20,374 nt of DNA from JAAFHN01 sp031421855 (GTDB lineage Bacteria; Pseudomonadota; Gammaproteobacteria; Burkholderiales; Burkholderiaceae_C). The translations under genes and the position numbers were made by a program. Positions 1 to 6,452 of the stretch are shown here, piece after piece; the first letter of the stretch is position 1, and every line of letters begins with the position of its first letter. The DNA lies in assembly GCA_031421855.1 (NCBI GenBank), contig JANOPN010000195.1, positions 1-20,374 of the forward strand, given 5' to 3'. Below the pieces are notes generated by a model. The model saw nothing but the letters and a program-made list of their open reading frames with translations. It made no database searches and was not told the origin of the DNA.

Positions 1-2720
1 GGTTTTTGCCGGATGGCACAAATGGGGGTTCAGGCGGCGGACTGCTTGGGCGACTGGGTGCCAACACGGTGGTTTTGGCCACCATGCGCGCCGTGGCCTT
101 GCTGGGTAAGCAGTTCGTGCTCGCCGAATCGATCGAAGCGGCCACCGCCGAGGCGAGCGCTCAGCGGCGCACGCAGCCCAATGTGCGGTTCAGTTTTGAC
201 ATGCTGGGCGAAGGCGCACGCACCCAAGCTGATGCCGACGCGTACTTTGAAAGCTACAAAAACGCTATTATTTGCATAGCGTTAAAGTCAATGAATACGG
301 TGACCAAGGGTCAAAACGTCGATAAAAACGATGTCCATGTGCCCCCAGACGCGGCTGGCGACGGCATCTCGATCAAACTGAGTGCCTTACACCCGCGCTA
401 CGAGTGGAGCCAGCGAGACCGCGTGATGGCCGAGTTGGTGCCGCGCGTTTGGGAGTTGTGCGAGCTGGCGGCCAAAGCGCGGATGAACCTGACGATTGAT
501 GCCGAAGAGGTAGACCGGCTTGAGCTGAGCTTGGATGTCCTGGATGCCCTTTGCTCAAAAGTCGCTGCAAGCCACCCGCAGTGGCGCGGTTTGGGTCTGG
601 CGATGCAGGCCTACCAGACCCGCGCGATGGACTTGATTGCCCACGTCGCAAGCATCGCCCGCAAGCACGGCGTGGGGTTGATGTGTCGCTTGGTCAAGGG
701 CGCCTATTGGGACGCCGAGATCAAGCGCGCCCAAGTGGAGGGCTTGCCGCATTACCCCGTGTTCACCCACAAGCATCACACCGACATCTCGTATTTGGCG
801 TGCACTCACATGCTTTTAGCCGCCAATGACGTGATTTACCCGCAGTTCGCGACACACAACGCATCCACCATCGCCGCAATTGCGCAACTCGCGCACGCAA
901 AGGGCCTGCAACCCGGCGCGCACTACGAGTTGCAGCGCCTGCACGGCATGGGCACGGGCGTGTACCGCGAGGTGTTGCGCGACCCGCGTGTGAGTTGTCG
1001 CATCTACGCGCCTGTCGGCTCGCACCGCGACTTGTTGGCGTACTTGGTGCGCCGATTGTTGGAGAACGGTGCCAACGCCTCGTTTGTGCACCAGCTGGCC
1101 GATGAGTCGGTCGGCGTTGACACCTTGCTGCTCAGCCCCTTGCGCATGGAGAGTGCCAGCAGCTTTGCGTTGCCGCGCGACCTGTTTGGCGCCAGCCGCG
1201 TTAACAGCGCTGGGCTTGACTTTGCGGTGGCCGAGATGCGCGCACCGCTGAGCGAGGCTTTGACGACGCTTGCGATCGCCAAAGTGCCTCGCGTGGCTGA
1301 TTTTGACGTCAAATCACTGCTTGGTCGTGGTATTCATTCACTTGTCAGCTATCAAAAATGGAGTGAAATGCCCGTCAGTCAGCGCGCCGAGGTGCTGCGA
1401 AAAGCGGCTGATGCACTCGAGACGGCCATGCCGGAGTTTTGCGCGCTGTTGATTGTTGAGGCGTTTAAGACCCCCGGCGACGCGGTGGCTGAGGTGCGCG
1501 AGGCCGTGGATTTCTTGCGCTACTACGCGGCAGAGTCTGAGCGAATCATGCAGCCCATTGCGTTGCCCGGCCCCACGGGCGAGGCCAACACCTTGCGCCT
1601 CAAGCCACGCGGCGTCTGGGTCTGCATCAGCCCTTGGAACTTTCCGCTGGCTATCTTCATGGGTCAAGTCGCTGCTGGCTTGGCCACAGGCAACGGCGTG
1701 GTCGCCAAGCCGGCCGAGCAAACACCCGCCGTCGCGCAAGCCGCGGTTGAGTTGCTCCACAAAGCAGGCGTGCCGCGCGACGCGCTCAAGCTCGTCTGCG
1801 GCCCCGGTGAAACGGTGGGCGCGGCTTTGGTTGGCATGGCCGGTGTGGCCGGTGTGGTCTTCACCGGCTCCACGGGGGTGGCCAAAATCATCAACCGCGC
1901 CTTGGCCGCCAAAGACGGCCCCATCGTGCCCTTGATCGCTGAGACGGGCGGCATCAACGCCATGATCGTTGACAGCTCAGCCCTGCCCGAGCAAGTGGTC
2001 GATGCTGCTGTGCAAAGCGCATTCAAAAGCGCGGGCCAACGCTGCTCAGCCCTTCGCGTGCTGTGCGTCCATGAGGCGGTGGCCGACCGCGTGATTGACA
2101 TGCTCAAAGGCGCGGCCGCCGAGCTGCGCGTGGGTCAAACCAGCCATTGGTCAACCGATGTCGGTGCTCTGATCGACGCTGAAGCCTTTGAAGGCGTCTC
2201 AGGCTACGTCAAAGGCCTCACTGACAAGGTTTTCACGGCGAATCGTTCATTGGTCACCGAATCCATTGAAGGTGTTGCTATACATTCAGTAGCAAATATT
2301 CAAGCTCCAGTCATCACTGAGATCTCACATTTGCGAGATCTGAGCCGAGAGATCTTCGGCCCGGTGCTGCACATCGTGCGCTGGCGCGACGGCGAGGGCG
2401 ATGCCCAAGTCATGGGCGGCGGCTTAGACGGCTTGGCTCAAGCCATCAACACCCAAGGCTACGGCCTCACGCTTGGCATCCACACCCGAATCGACAGCCG
2501 AGCCACCCGCTTCGCCGAGCAAGTGCATGTCGGCAACGTCTACATCAACCGAAACATGATCGGCGCAGTCGTCGGCGTGCAGCCCTTTGGCGGAGAGGCT
2601 TTAAGCGGCACAGGCCCCAAGGCCGGTGGGCCACACTATTTGTTGCGCTTTTGTGGCGAGCAGACTTTGACGATCAACACCACGGCAGCTGGCGGGAATG
2701 TGCAATTGCTGGCGGGGTGA
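1..2720 (+). CDS. putA: Bifunctional proline dehydrogenase / delta-1-pyrroline-5-carboxylate dehydrogenase PutA, 5'-truncated by window edge
   Basis: PutA oxidises proline to glutamate in two steps: an FAD proline dehydrogenase, then an NAD aldehyde dehydrogenase. The frame is open to the left edge, so the true start and any DNA-binding N-terminus are outside; about 904 residues are visible. Numbering from a TTG at position 6, the PRODH domain spans roughly residues 25-370, with RLVKGAYWD, YAPVG and RRLLENGA motifs. The ALDH domain spans roughly 430-890: WNFPLAIF, FTGSTGVAK, catalytic Glu646 in AETGG, catalytic Cys680 in GQRCSALR, then EIFGPVLH. The C-terminus (NTTAAGGN) is typical. Three copies of a dispersed repeat are translated in frame within the gene. 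The final 480 bp recur downstream of the next gene. The family assignment is secure; whether the repeat-derived loops impair activity is unknown. Confidence 0.96.
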   Translation, partial: FLPDGTNGGSGGGLLGRLGANTVVLATMRAVALLGKQFVLAESIEAATAEASAQRRTQPNVRFSFDMLGEGARTQADADAYFESYKNAIICIALKSMNTVTKGQNVDKNDVHVPPDAAGDGISIKLSALHPRYEWSQRDRVMAELVPRVWELCELAAKARMNLTIDAEEVDRLELSLDVLDALCSKVAASHPQWRGLGLAMQAYQTRAMDLIAHVASIARKHGVGLMCRLVKGAYWDAEIKRAQVEGLPHYPVFTHKHHTDISYLACTHMLLAANDVIYPQFATHNASTIAAIAQLAHAKGLQPGAHYELQRLHGMGTGVYREVLRDPRVSCRIYAPVGSHRDLLAYLVRRLLENGANASFVHQLADESVGVDTLLLSPLRMESASSFALPRDLFGASRVNSAGLDFAVAEMRAPLSEALTTLAIAKVPRVADFDVKSLLGRGIHSLVSYQKWSEMPVSQRAEVLRKAADALETAMPEFCALLIVEAFKTPGDAVAEVREAVDFLRYYAAESERIMQPIALPGPTGEANTLRLKPRGVWVCISPWNFPLAIFMGQVAAGLATGNGVVAKPAEQTPAVAQAAVELLHKAGVPRDALKLVCGPGETVGAALVGMAGVAGVVFTGSTGVAKIINRALAAKDGPIVPLIAETGGINAMIVDSSALPEQVVDAAVQSAFKSAGQRCSALRVLCVHEAVADRVIDMLKGAAAELRVGQTSHWSTDVGALIDAEAFEGVSGYVKGLTDKVFTANRSLVTESIEGVAIHSVANIQAPVITEISHLRDLSREIFGPVLHIVRWRDGEGDAQVMGGGLDGLAQAINTQGYGLTLGIHTRIDSRATRFAEQVHVGNVYINRNMIGAVVGVQPFGGEALSGTGPKAGGPHYLLRFCGEQTLTINTTAAGGNVQLLAG
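263..308 (-). repeat. Dispersed 47-bp repeat, copy C (inside putA, reverse orientation)
   Basis: On the minus strand this reads CTTGGTCACCG, then TATTCATTGA, then a perfect stem CGCTAT / ATAGCG around a 7-nt loop. It matches other copies at 2248, 8865, 11555, 16424 and 17871. It is translated within the PRODH domain (about residues 86-102), in a stretch before the conserved SIKLSALHPRY segment that looks longer than usual for the family. Confidence 0.75.
1320..1358 (+). repeat. Dispersed 47-bp repeat, copy B (inside putA, diverged)
   Basis: This reads CTTGGTCGTGG, TATTCATT, then CTTGTCAGCTATCAAA. It resembles copy D at 11555 with compensating small indels, and the closing TAGC arm is absent. 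It is translated in frame in the linker between the PRODH and ALDH domains. It is the most diverged copy, so its assignment is the least sure. Confidence 0.55.
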
Positions 2721-2723
2721 GGT
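2241..2723 (+). repeat. Direct repeat, left copy: 3' end of putA
   Basis: This block aligns without net indels to 3870-4352. Hand comparison gives about 47 differences in 483 positions, near 90% identity. Differences are clustered and partly synonymous, for example at 2510-2535, as between alleles of related strains rather than a fresh tandem copy. Here the block is part of the intact putA frame. The left edge of homology is a few bases before repeat copy A, and the right edge is just past the stop codon. Together the two blocks bracket the DUF1016 nuclease gene. Confidence 0.93.
2248..2294 (+). repeat. Dispersed 47-bp repeat, copy A (inside putA)
   Basis: This reads CATTGGTCACCGAATCCATT, GAAGGTGTTGCTA, then TAGCA closing a TGCTA/TAGCA stem. 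It is translated in frame near the end of the ALDH domain, just before the conserved segment leading to EIFGPVLH. It marks the left edge of the duplicated putA 3' block. Confidence 0.85.
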
Positions 2724-2763
2724 GGTGAGGAGTTGATTGGAGACGTAGTTTTGCGTTTGCCGT

Positions 2764-2775
2764 CCCCGAACGGGG
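2764..2775 (+). other. Short GC stem-loop ahead of the nuclease gene
   Basis: CCCCG-AA-CGGGG forms a 5-bp GC stem with a 2-nt loop, 13 nt before the ATG at 2789. There is no T-run, so it is a poor intrinsic terminator. No clear Shine-Dalgarno sequence is visible between it and the start codon. It may influence translation of the nuclease gene, or may mean nothing. Confidence 0.35.
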
Positions 2776-2788
2776 CAGAATCGGTTCA

Positions 2789-3832
2789 ATGAGCCAACTC
2801 CCTTTGCCGCTGTCTAGCGATCTCTACCAAGGCGTTCGCGACTTGCTTGTGGCTGCGCGCACGCAGGTACGTCAAAGCGTGAACACTGCCATGGTGCAAA
2901 CCTATTGGCAAATTGGCCGCATGATTGTGCACAGCGAGCAAGGCGGCGAAAGGCGCGCCGAATACGGCAAAGGCGTGCTGCCCGAGTTGGCCAAGCGGCT
3001 CACGGCGGAGTTTGGTGAAGGCTACAAGCTGAGCAATCTGCGCAACTTTCGCCAGTTTCACCTCACGTTCAGCCTAGACGAGATCCGCCACACAGCGTGT
3101 AGCGAATTGAGTTGGTCTCATTTGCGCTTGCTCATGCGGGTCGATGCCACCGCAGCTCGCGATTGGTATATCCGCGAAGCCGCCACCCAAGGCTGGAGCG
3201 TGCGGGCACTGGATCGGCAGATCAGCACTCTGTTTTATGAGCGATTGTTGGGTAGCCAAGACAAGGCGGGCGTCAACGCTGAAGCCGCAGCACTGATTGG
3301 GCAAGATGCACCAACCGATCCGCGCGACTTCATTCGCGACCCGTATGTGCTGGAGTTTTTAGGTGCGCAGCCCGATGCGGGTTTATACGAGAAAGACCTG
3401 GAACAAGGTCTGCTCAACCAGCTGCAAAAGTTTTTGATGGAGCTGGGCAAAGGTTTTGCTTTCGTGGCTCGGCAAAAGCACTTGCGCGTAGAGGGCGAAG
3501 ACTGCTTTGTGGACTTGGTGTTCTACAACTACCTGCTGAAGTGCTTTGTGCTGATTGACCTGAAAGTAGGCAAGCTGTCGCATCAAGATGTGGGGCAGAT
3601 GGACATGTATGTGCGGGTGTTTGACGCACACGCACGCAGCGAGGGCGATAACCCGACATTGGGGCTGATTTTGTGCTCTGAGCGCAATGCGGCAGTGGCC
3701 AAATACTCGCTATTGGCCGATAAACCGCAGCTCTTTGCCAGTAAATATCAGCGGCTGATGCCCACTGAAGAGGAGTTGCGCGCGGAGCTGGAGCGTGACA
3801 GGGCGTTGCTGGAAGGTGCGCGGGAGAAATGA
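2789..3832 (+). CDS. DUF1016 (YhcG-type) PD-(D/E)XK nuclease domain protein
   Basis: This 347-residue protein matches the DUF1016/YhcG family, predicted PD-(D/E)XK nucleases often found in accessory and defence-type neighbourhoods. The N-terminal helical region (about 1-170) carries family motifs: YWQIGRMI, YGKGVLPELAKRL, LRNFRQF and ELSWSHLRLL. The C-terminal nuclease-like fold (about 180-340) has DPYVLEFLG, then Asp242 in FVDLVFYN and Asp257-x-Lys259 in LIDLKVG, which fit the D...DxK active site. A charged helix ends the protein. The gene lies between the intact putA 3' end and a second, diverged putA 3' fragment, so it appears to have arrived by insertion or recombination at putA. The ATG start is preceded by no strong ribosome binding site. 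The biological target is unknown. Confidence 0.9.
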   Translation: MSQLPLPLSSDLYQGVRDLLVAARTQVRQSVNTAMVQTYWQIGRMIVHSEQGGERRAEYGKGVLPELAKRLTAEFGEGYKLSNLRNFRQFHLTFSLDEIRHTACSELSWSHLRLLMRVDATAARDWYIREAATQGWSVRALDRQISTLFYERLLGSQDKAGVNAEAAALIGQDAPTDPRDFIRDPYVLEFLGAQPDAGLYEKDLEQGLLNQLQKFLMELGKGFAFVARQKHLRVEGEDCFVDLVFYNYLLKCFVLIDLKVGKLSHQDVGQMDMYVRVFDAHARSEGDNPTLGLILCSERNAAVAKYSLLADKPQLFASKYQRLMPTEEELRAELERDRALLEGAREK

Positions 3833-3869
3833 CGGGATTGACGAAATCCCCATTCCAATTAATGTGACA

Positions 3870-4349
3870 AATCGGCCATTGGTCACCGAATCCATTGAAG
3901 GTGTTGCTACACATTAAATAGCGAATATCCAGACCCCAGTCATCACTGAAATCTCACATTTGCGAGATCTGAGCCGAGAGATCTTCGGCCCGGTGTTGCA
4001 CATCGTGCGCTGGCGCGACGGCGCGGGCGACAGCGAAGTCATGGGCGGCGGCTTAGACGGCTTGGCTCAAGCCATCAACGACCAAGGCTACGGCTTGACG
4101 CTGGGCATCCACACCCGAATCGACAGCCGAGCCACCACATTCGCATCAGCAGCCCACGTCGGCAACGTCTACGTCAACCGCAACATGATCGGCGCAGTCG
4201 TCGGCGTGCAGCCATTTGGCGGAGAGGCTTTAAGCGGCACAGGCCCCAAGGCCGGTGGGCCACACTATTTGTTACGCTTTTGTGGCGAGCAGACCTTGAC
4301 CATCAACACCACGGCAGCGGGCGGGAATGTGGGGCTTTTGGCGGGGTGA
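3870..4349 (+). pseudogene. Orphan 3' fragment of putA (second copy)
   Basis: This stretch encodes the last ~160 residues of PutA again, beginning in repeat copy A' and ending at a stop equivalent to the real one. It aligns to 2241-2720 at about 90% nucleotide identity. The 129 residues after 3960 differ from copy 1 at about 10 sites, so the protein is well conserved. An in-frame TAA at 3915-3917, where copy 1 has TCA, interrupts the frame inside the repeat. Without the PRODH domain and most of the ALDH domain, including the catalytic Glu and Cys, it cannot be an enzyme. It is best read as the displaced original putA 3' end, or the incoming one. Confidence 0.92.
3877..3923 (+). repeat. Dispersed 47-bp repeat, copy A' (carried in the putA duplication)
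   Basis: Nearly identical to copy A for its first 33 bases (CATTGGTCACCGAATCCATT, then GAAGGTGTTGCTA). The stem arms differ (GCTA / TAGC kept, flanks changed), and the loop region contains the TAA that interrupts the fragment. Confidence 0.85.
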
Positions 4350-4372
4350 GGTTGCTCGACGTGTCGTGCGAC

Positions 4373-5113
4373 TTATGGCTTCTTCATCGCCTTTTCAAGC
4401 GCATCCAAGCCTTGCCACAGCGTGGCTTTGGGGATGGTCATTTGCATCGCGTTCATGCAGTGATCGATGCGGGGCTTGCTCGCGGTTTGGCGGGTTTTCA
4501 GTGCGGTGATGGCTTTGGCTAGGCATTCCGCTATGGCGTCGCCGTAGGCGATTTCTGCCTTTGCGATGCCCGCTTTGAGCAGCTTCGCCGGCGGTCGCAT
4601 CATCGCTAGGTCAATCACGTCGCGGCTCATGACGCTGTCGTCTGCCCAGCGATCTGCGTTCGCCAGTAGCTTTGAGCTCACTTTGTCGATGGGTGCCAGT
4701 GTTTCAACGCCGCAAATCGTGTCGCTCGCGCGTGAAGGATCCAAGCGCATTCGGGCTTCAAGAATGATTTCGAATTTGATCGGCGCACCGCCAACTTCGA
4801 GCGCGGTGCGCAAGCCGTATTGGTCGGCGCGAACTTGACGCAGCGGCGTGAGCGTCGCGCCCGGTGCCGCAAGAGATTGAATACCCATCGCGCCCGTGAC
4901 GAGGCCACGAAGTCGACGGTATGAAGGCAAGTCAGATACCAAAAAATCAATGTCGACCGACTCGCGATACTCGCCGTGCGCCAAAGAAATGGCGGTACCA
5001 CCGCCAAAATAGCAGTGCTCGCGCGAAAGCAGTGAGGCGTTGAGCGCTGTCAACACCTGCGCAATGCGACGGTGGTGCAGACGCACGAAATTCGGTTGAA
5101 TTGGGTCGGCCAT
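4373..5113 (-). CDS. AbiEii/AbiGii-like nucleotidyltransferase (putative type IV-style toxin)
   Basis: This 246-residue protein has the hallmarks of the AbiEii/DUF1814 nucleotidyltransferase family. FGGGTAISL (about residues 36-44) is followed by SVDIDFL with Asp54 and Asp56, the likely metal-binding pair. A later K-LLANADRW ... SRDVIDLAMM segment matches the family's K...RDxxDL signature. Members act as toxins that modify nucleic acid or block growth, paired with an antitoxin. The start ATG is 4 nt after the stop of the upstream XRE gene, a typical antitoxin-toxin operon. It converges on the putA fragment, with 23 nt between the stops. No toxicity can be shown from sequence; the protein could be an inactive relative. 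Confidence 0.82.
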   Translation of the reverse strand: MADPIQPNFVRLHHRRIAQVLTALNASLLSREHCYFGGGTAISLAHGEYRESVDIDFLVSDLPSYRRLRGLVTGAMGIQSLAAPGATLTPLRQVRADQYGLRTALEVGGAPIKFEIILEARMRLDPSRASDTICGVETLAPIDKVSSKLLANADRWADDSVMSRDVIDLAMMRPPAKLLKAGIAKAEIAYGDAIAECLAKAITALKTRQTASKPRIDHCMNAMQMTIPKATLWQGLDALEKAMKKP

Positions 5114-5117
5114 GGCG

Positions 5118-5600
5118 TCAAACCAGCAAGATGCCGCAACCTTCGCTTTGGGTGAGTTGGTCGATTAACGCTTGCTCGGCGGTTGACAAAATGTCGGTGT
5201 CAACGTGGCGCCAGTTGCGCTCATAGAGTGCAAAGGCTTGCGCGGGATCGATGTGCTGCGCTGCGGGCAAATGCCACGCCAGGCTTCGCAATTGAGCATA
5301 TTGGTTGAGATCGATCCGTTGGTTGGTGTCGGCGTTCACGGGCTTGGCTTGCGGTTTGATGGGGTTGGTCGCGAGCGTGAGTTGGGTTCCGAGCGCTTGG
5401 GCAACATTCAGCCAAGCGCCAACCGTGACGGACGGGTTGCCGCGCTCAATTCGATGCAGCGTGACGCGCGACAGGTTTGCAGATGCCGCTAACGCCGTCG
5501 CGCTGACGCCCAATTGCTCGCGGCGTTTGCGCAGTTGCGACGCAAGCGCCTGCAATTGTTGGTCTACATCGTTGGTGAGGTTTGGGGCAGCTGAGGGCAT
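5118..5600 (-). CDS. XRE-family helix-turn-helix protein, putative antitoxin
   Basis: This 160-residue protein has an XRE/Cro helix-turn-helix at about residues 16-72: a RKRREQLGVSATALAASAN stretch, then LSRVTLHRIERGNPSVT, then a third helix with WLNVAQALG. The remaining ~85 residues are not a recognised domain and may hold the toxin-binding part. It is the first gene of a minus-strand pair with the AbiEii-like gene. That order (DNA-binding antitoxin, then nucleotidyltransferase) fits a toxin-antitoxin module in which this protein represses its own promoter. The ATG at 5600 is used; an ATG 11 nt upstream is out of frame. No strong ribosome binding site is visible. Confidence 0.83.
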   Translation of the reverse strand: MPSAAPNLTNDVDQQLQALASQLRKRREQLGVSATALAASANLSRVTLHRIERGNPSVTVGAWLNVAQALGTQLTLATNPIKPQAKPVNADTNQRIDLNQYAQLRSLAWHLPAAQHIDPAQAFALYERNWRHVDTDILSTAEQALIDQLTQSEGCGILLV

Positions 5601-5794
5601 TTGTTGCTCATTGTGTACGTTTTGAGGCCAATCTGCAATCTCGCATCCCGTATCAAGGCGCTCGCCGCTGGGTAGCGCTGGGTGCTACTTTCGATGTGCG
5701 GTGCGCGCGGTGCAAAACGCGCAGCAAGATGGCGGCTTGTTCAACGAGTCAAAGGTGATGGGTGCGCTGCGCAAATGCGGGCCACCCGAGTGAC
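5601..5794. promoter_or_regulatory. Divergent intergenic region with a candidate antitoxin promoter
   Basis: This 194-bp gap separates the toxin-antitoxin operon from the desaturase-like gene. On the minus strand, TTGCAG (5638-5633) and CACAAT (5615-5610) are spaced by 17 bp and match a sigma-70 promoter weakly (3/6 and 4/6). The implied start site is only a few bases before the antitoxin ATG, so the mRNA would be nearly leaderless. I see no clear operator palindrome, and no gene. Confidence 0.25.
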
Positions 5795-6334
5795 ATGAGT
5801 GCAATCGTGATTCAAGCCGCTGGTGCGGTTTTGTTGGCGGATTTTTTCTCAGGTGTGGTGCATTGGGCTGAAGACGCCTATGCCAGCAAAGACACGCCGA
5901 TCATCGGCAAATGGATTGGGGAGGCGAATCTGGAGCATCACCGACACCCGCGCGCGTTTGTCAACCGATCTTGGTGGTAAAGCAGTTGGGATTTGGCGCT
6001 GATTGCCGCCATCGTCGTCGCATCAAGCTGGCATTGGGGTTGGTTGAGTTGGCCGGTGGTGGTGTTTGCGGTCGTCGCGGCAAATGCCAACCAAATCCAC
6101 AAGTGGGCGCACCGCGCTCCGCACGAGAACGGTTGGTTGGTGACCCGTTTGCAGCGTTTGAAGATCTTGCAAACCCAAGCCCACCATGCCAAGCACCATG
6201 CCGGGCGACGCGACACGCACTATTGCAGCGTCACGAATTTCTTGAATCCGATTTTGGAAGAATTGGAGTTTTGGACTCTGTTGGAGCGTTTCAACGCCCG
6301 GGTGTTCAAGCTGGCGCGGCGAGCTGAAAGCTAG
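5795..6334 (+). pseudogene. CarF/TMEM189 (Kua)-family lipid desaturase, interrupted by an in-frame TAA
   Basis: Read through a single stop, this encodes about 179 residues of the CarF/TMEM189 family, whose characterised members are plasmanylethanolamine desaturases that make the plasmalogen vinyl-ether bond. Histidine motifs appear in family order: VVHWAEDAY, LEHHRHP, NQIHKWAH and QAHHAKHH, then YCSVTNFLNP and FW..LE near the end. A hydrophobic segment lies at about residues 66-90. The TAA at 5978-5980 falls between RSWW and SSWDLALIAA. Both halves are in the same frame, so one substitution (for example CAA to TAA) explains the break. Start ATG 5795 is preferred because homology begins there. 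The second half could be restarted at TTG 5993, but it would lack two His motifs. It may be a recent pseudogene, a sequencing error or a read-through gene. Confidence 0.78.
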
Positions 6335-6452
6335 TGCTTACTTGCACAAGTCGTGCTACTTTCGAAGCGTCGGGCATCTTGCGATTTGCGCCAAATCCTG
6401 CAAGCGCCCGACGCTTCTCTGAATCATGGAGGCTCATGCAAATAAGCACTAG
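6331..6452. repeat. Nested inverted repeat between convergent genes, possible bidirectional terminator
   Basis: Outer arms 6331-6346 (CTAGTGCTTACTTGCA) and 6437-6452 are complementary at 15 of 16 positions. Middle arms 6364-6375 (GAAGCGTCGGGC) and 6406-6417 are perfectly complementary. Inner arms CTTGCGATTT (6378-6387) and AAATCCTGCAAG (6393-6404) pair with a 2-nt bulge. The tip of each outer arm contains the TAG stop of the gene on its own strand: the desaturase-like gene (6332-6334) and the deacylase (6451-6449). There is no T-run after the stem, so it is not a textbook intrinsic terminator, but its position suggests transcript-end or mRNA-stability roles. Confidence 0.85.

Larger units (their letters stand above)
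3870..4352 (+). repeat. Direct repeat, right copy: 3' end of putA
   Basis: Partner of 2241-2723, offset by 1629 bp and of the same length. Homology starts at AATCG directly before repeat copy A' and stops a few bases after the TGA. The sequences outside both ends are unrelated. Confidence 0.93.

Noticed and set aside
1338..2107. Long antisense open frames across putA.
   Set aside because: They are shadows of a high-GC coding frame; the PutA protein is clearly the real product and the antisense translations match nothing I recognise.
2127..2165. ATTGGTCAACCGATGTCGG looks like the start of the dispersed repeat.
   Set aside because: Only the first few bases agree; the CATTGA block and the hairpin are missing, and the encoded residues fit ordinary PutA sequence.
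2318..2341. GATCTC / GAGATC inverted repeat in putA, also in the second copy.
   Set aside because: A six-base stem within conserved coding sequence is readily explained by codon content; no separate function is indicated.
2721..4352. The nuclease region as a transposon or integron cassette.
   Set aside because: No transposase, integrase, terminal inverted repeats or target-site duplication was seen; the flanking repeats are putA gene ends.
5682..6365. The 13-mer GTGCTACTTTCGA occurs at 5682-5694 and 6353-6365, flanking the desaturase-like gene.
   Set aside because: There is no similarity beyond the 13 bases and no mobile gene between them, so I cannot distinguish it from chance.
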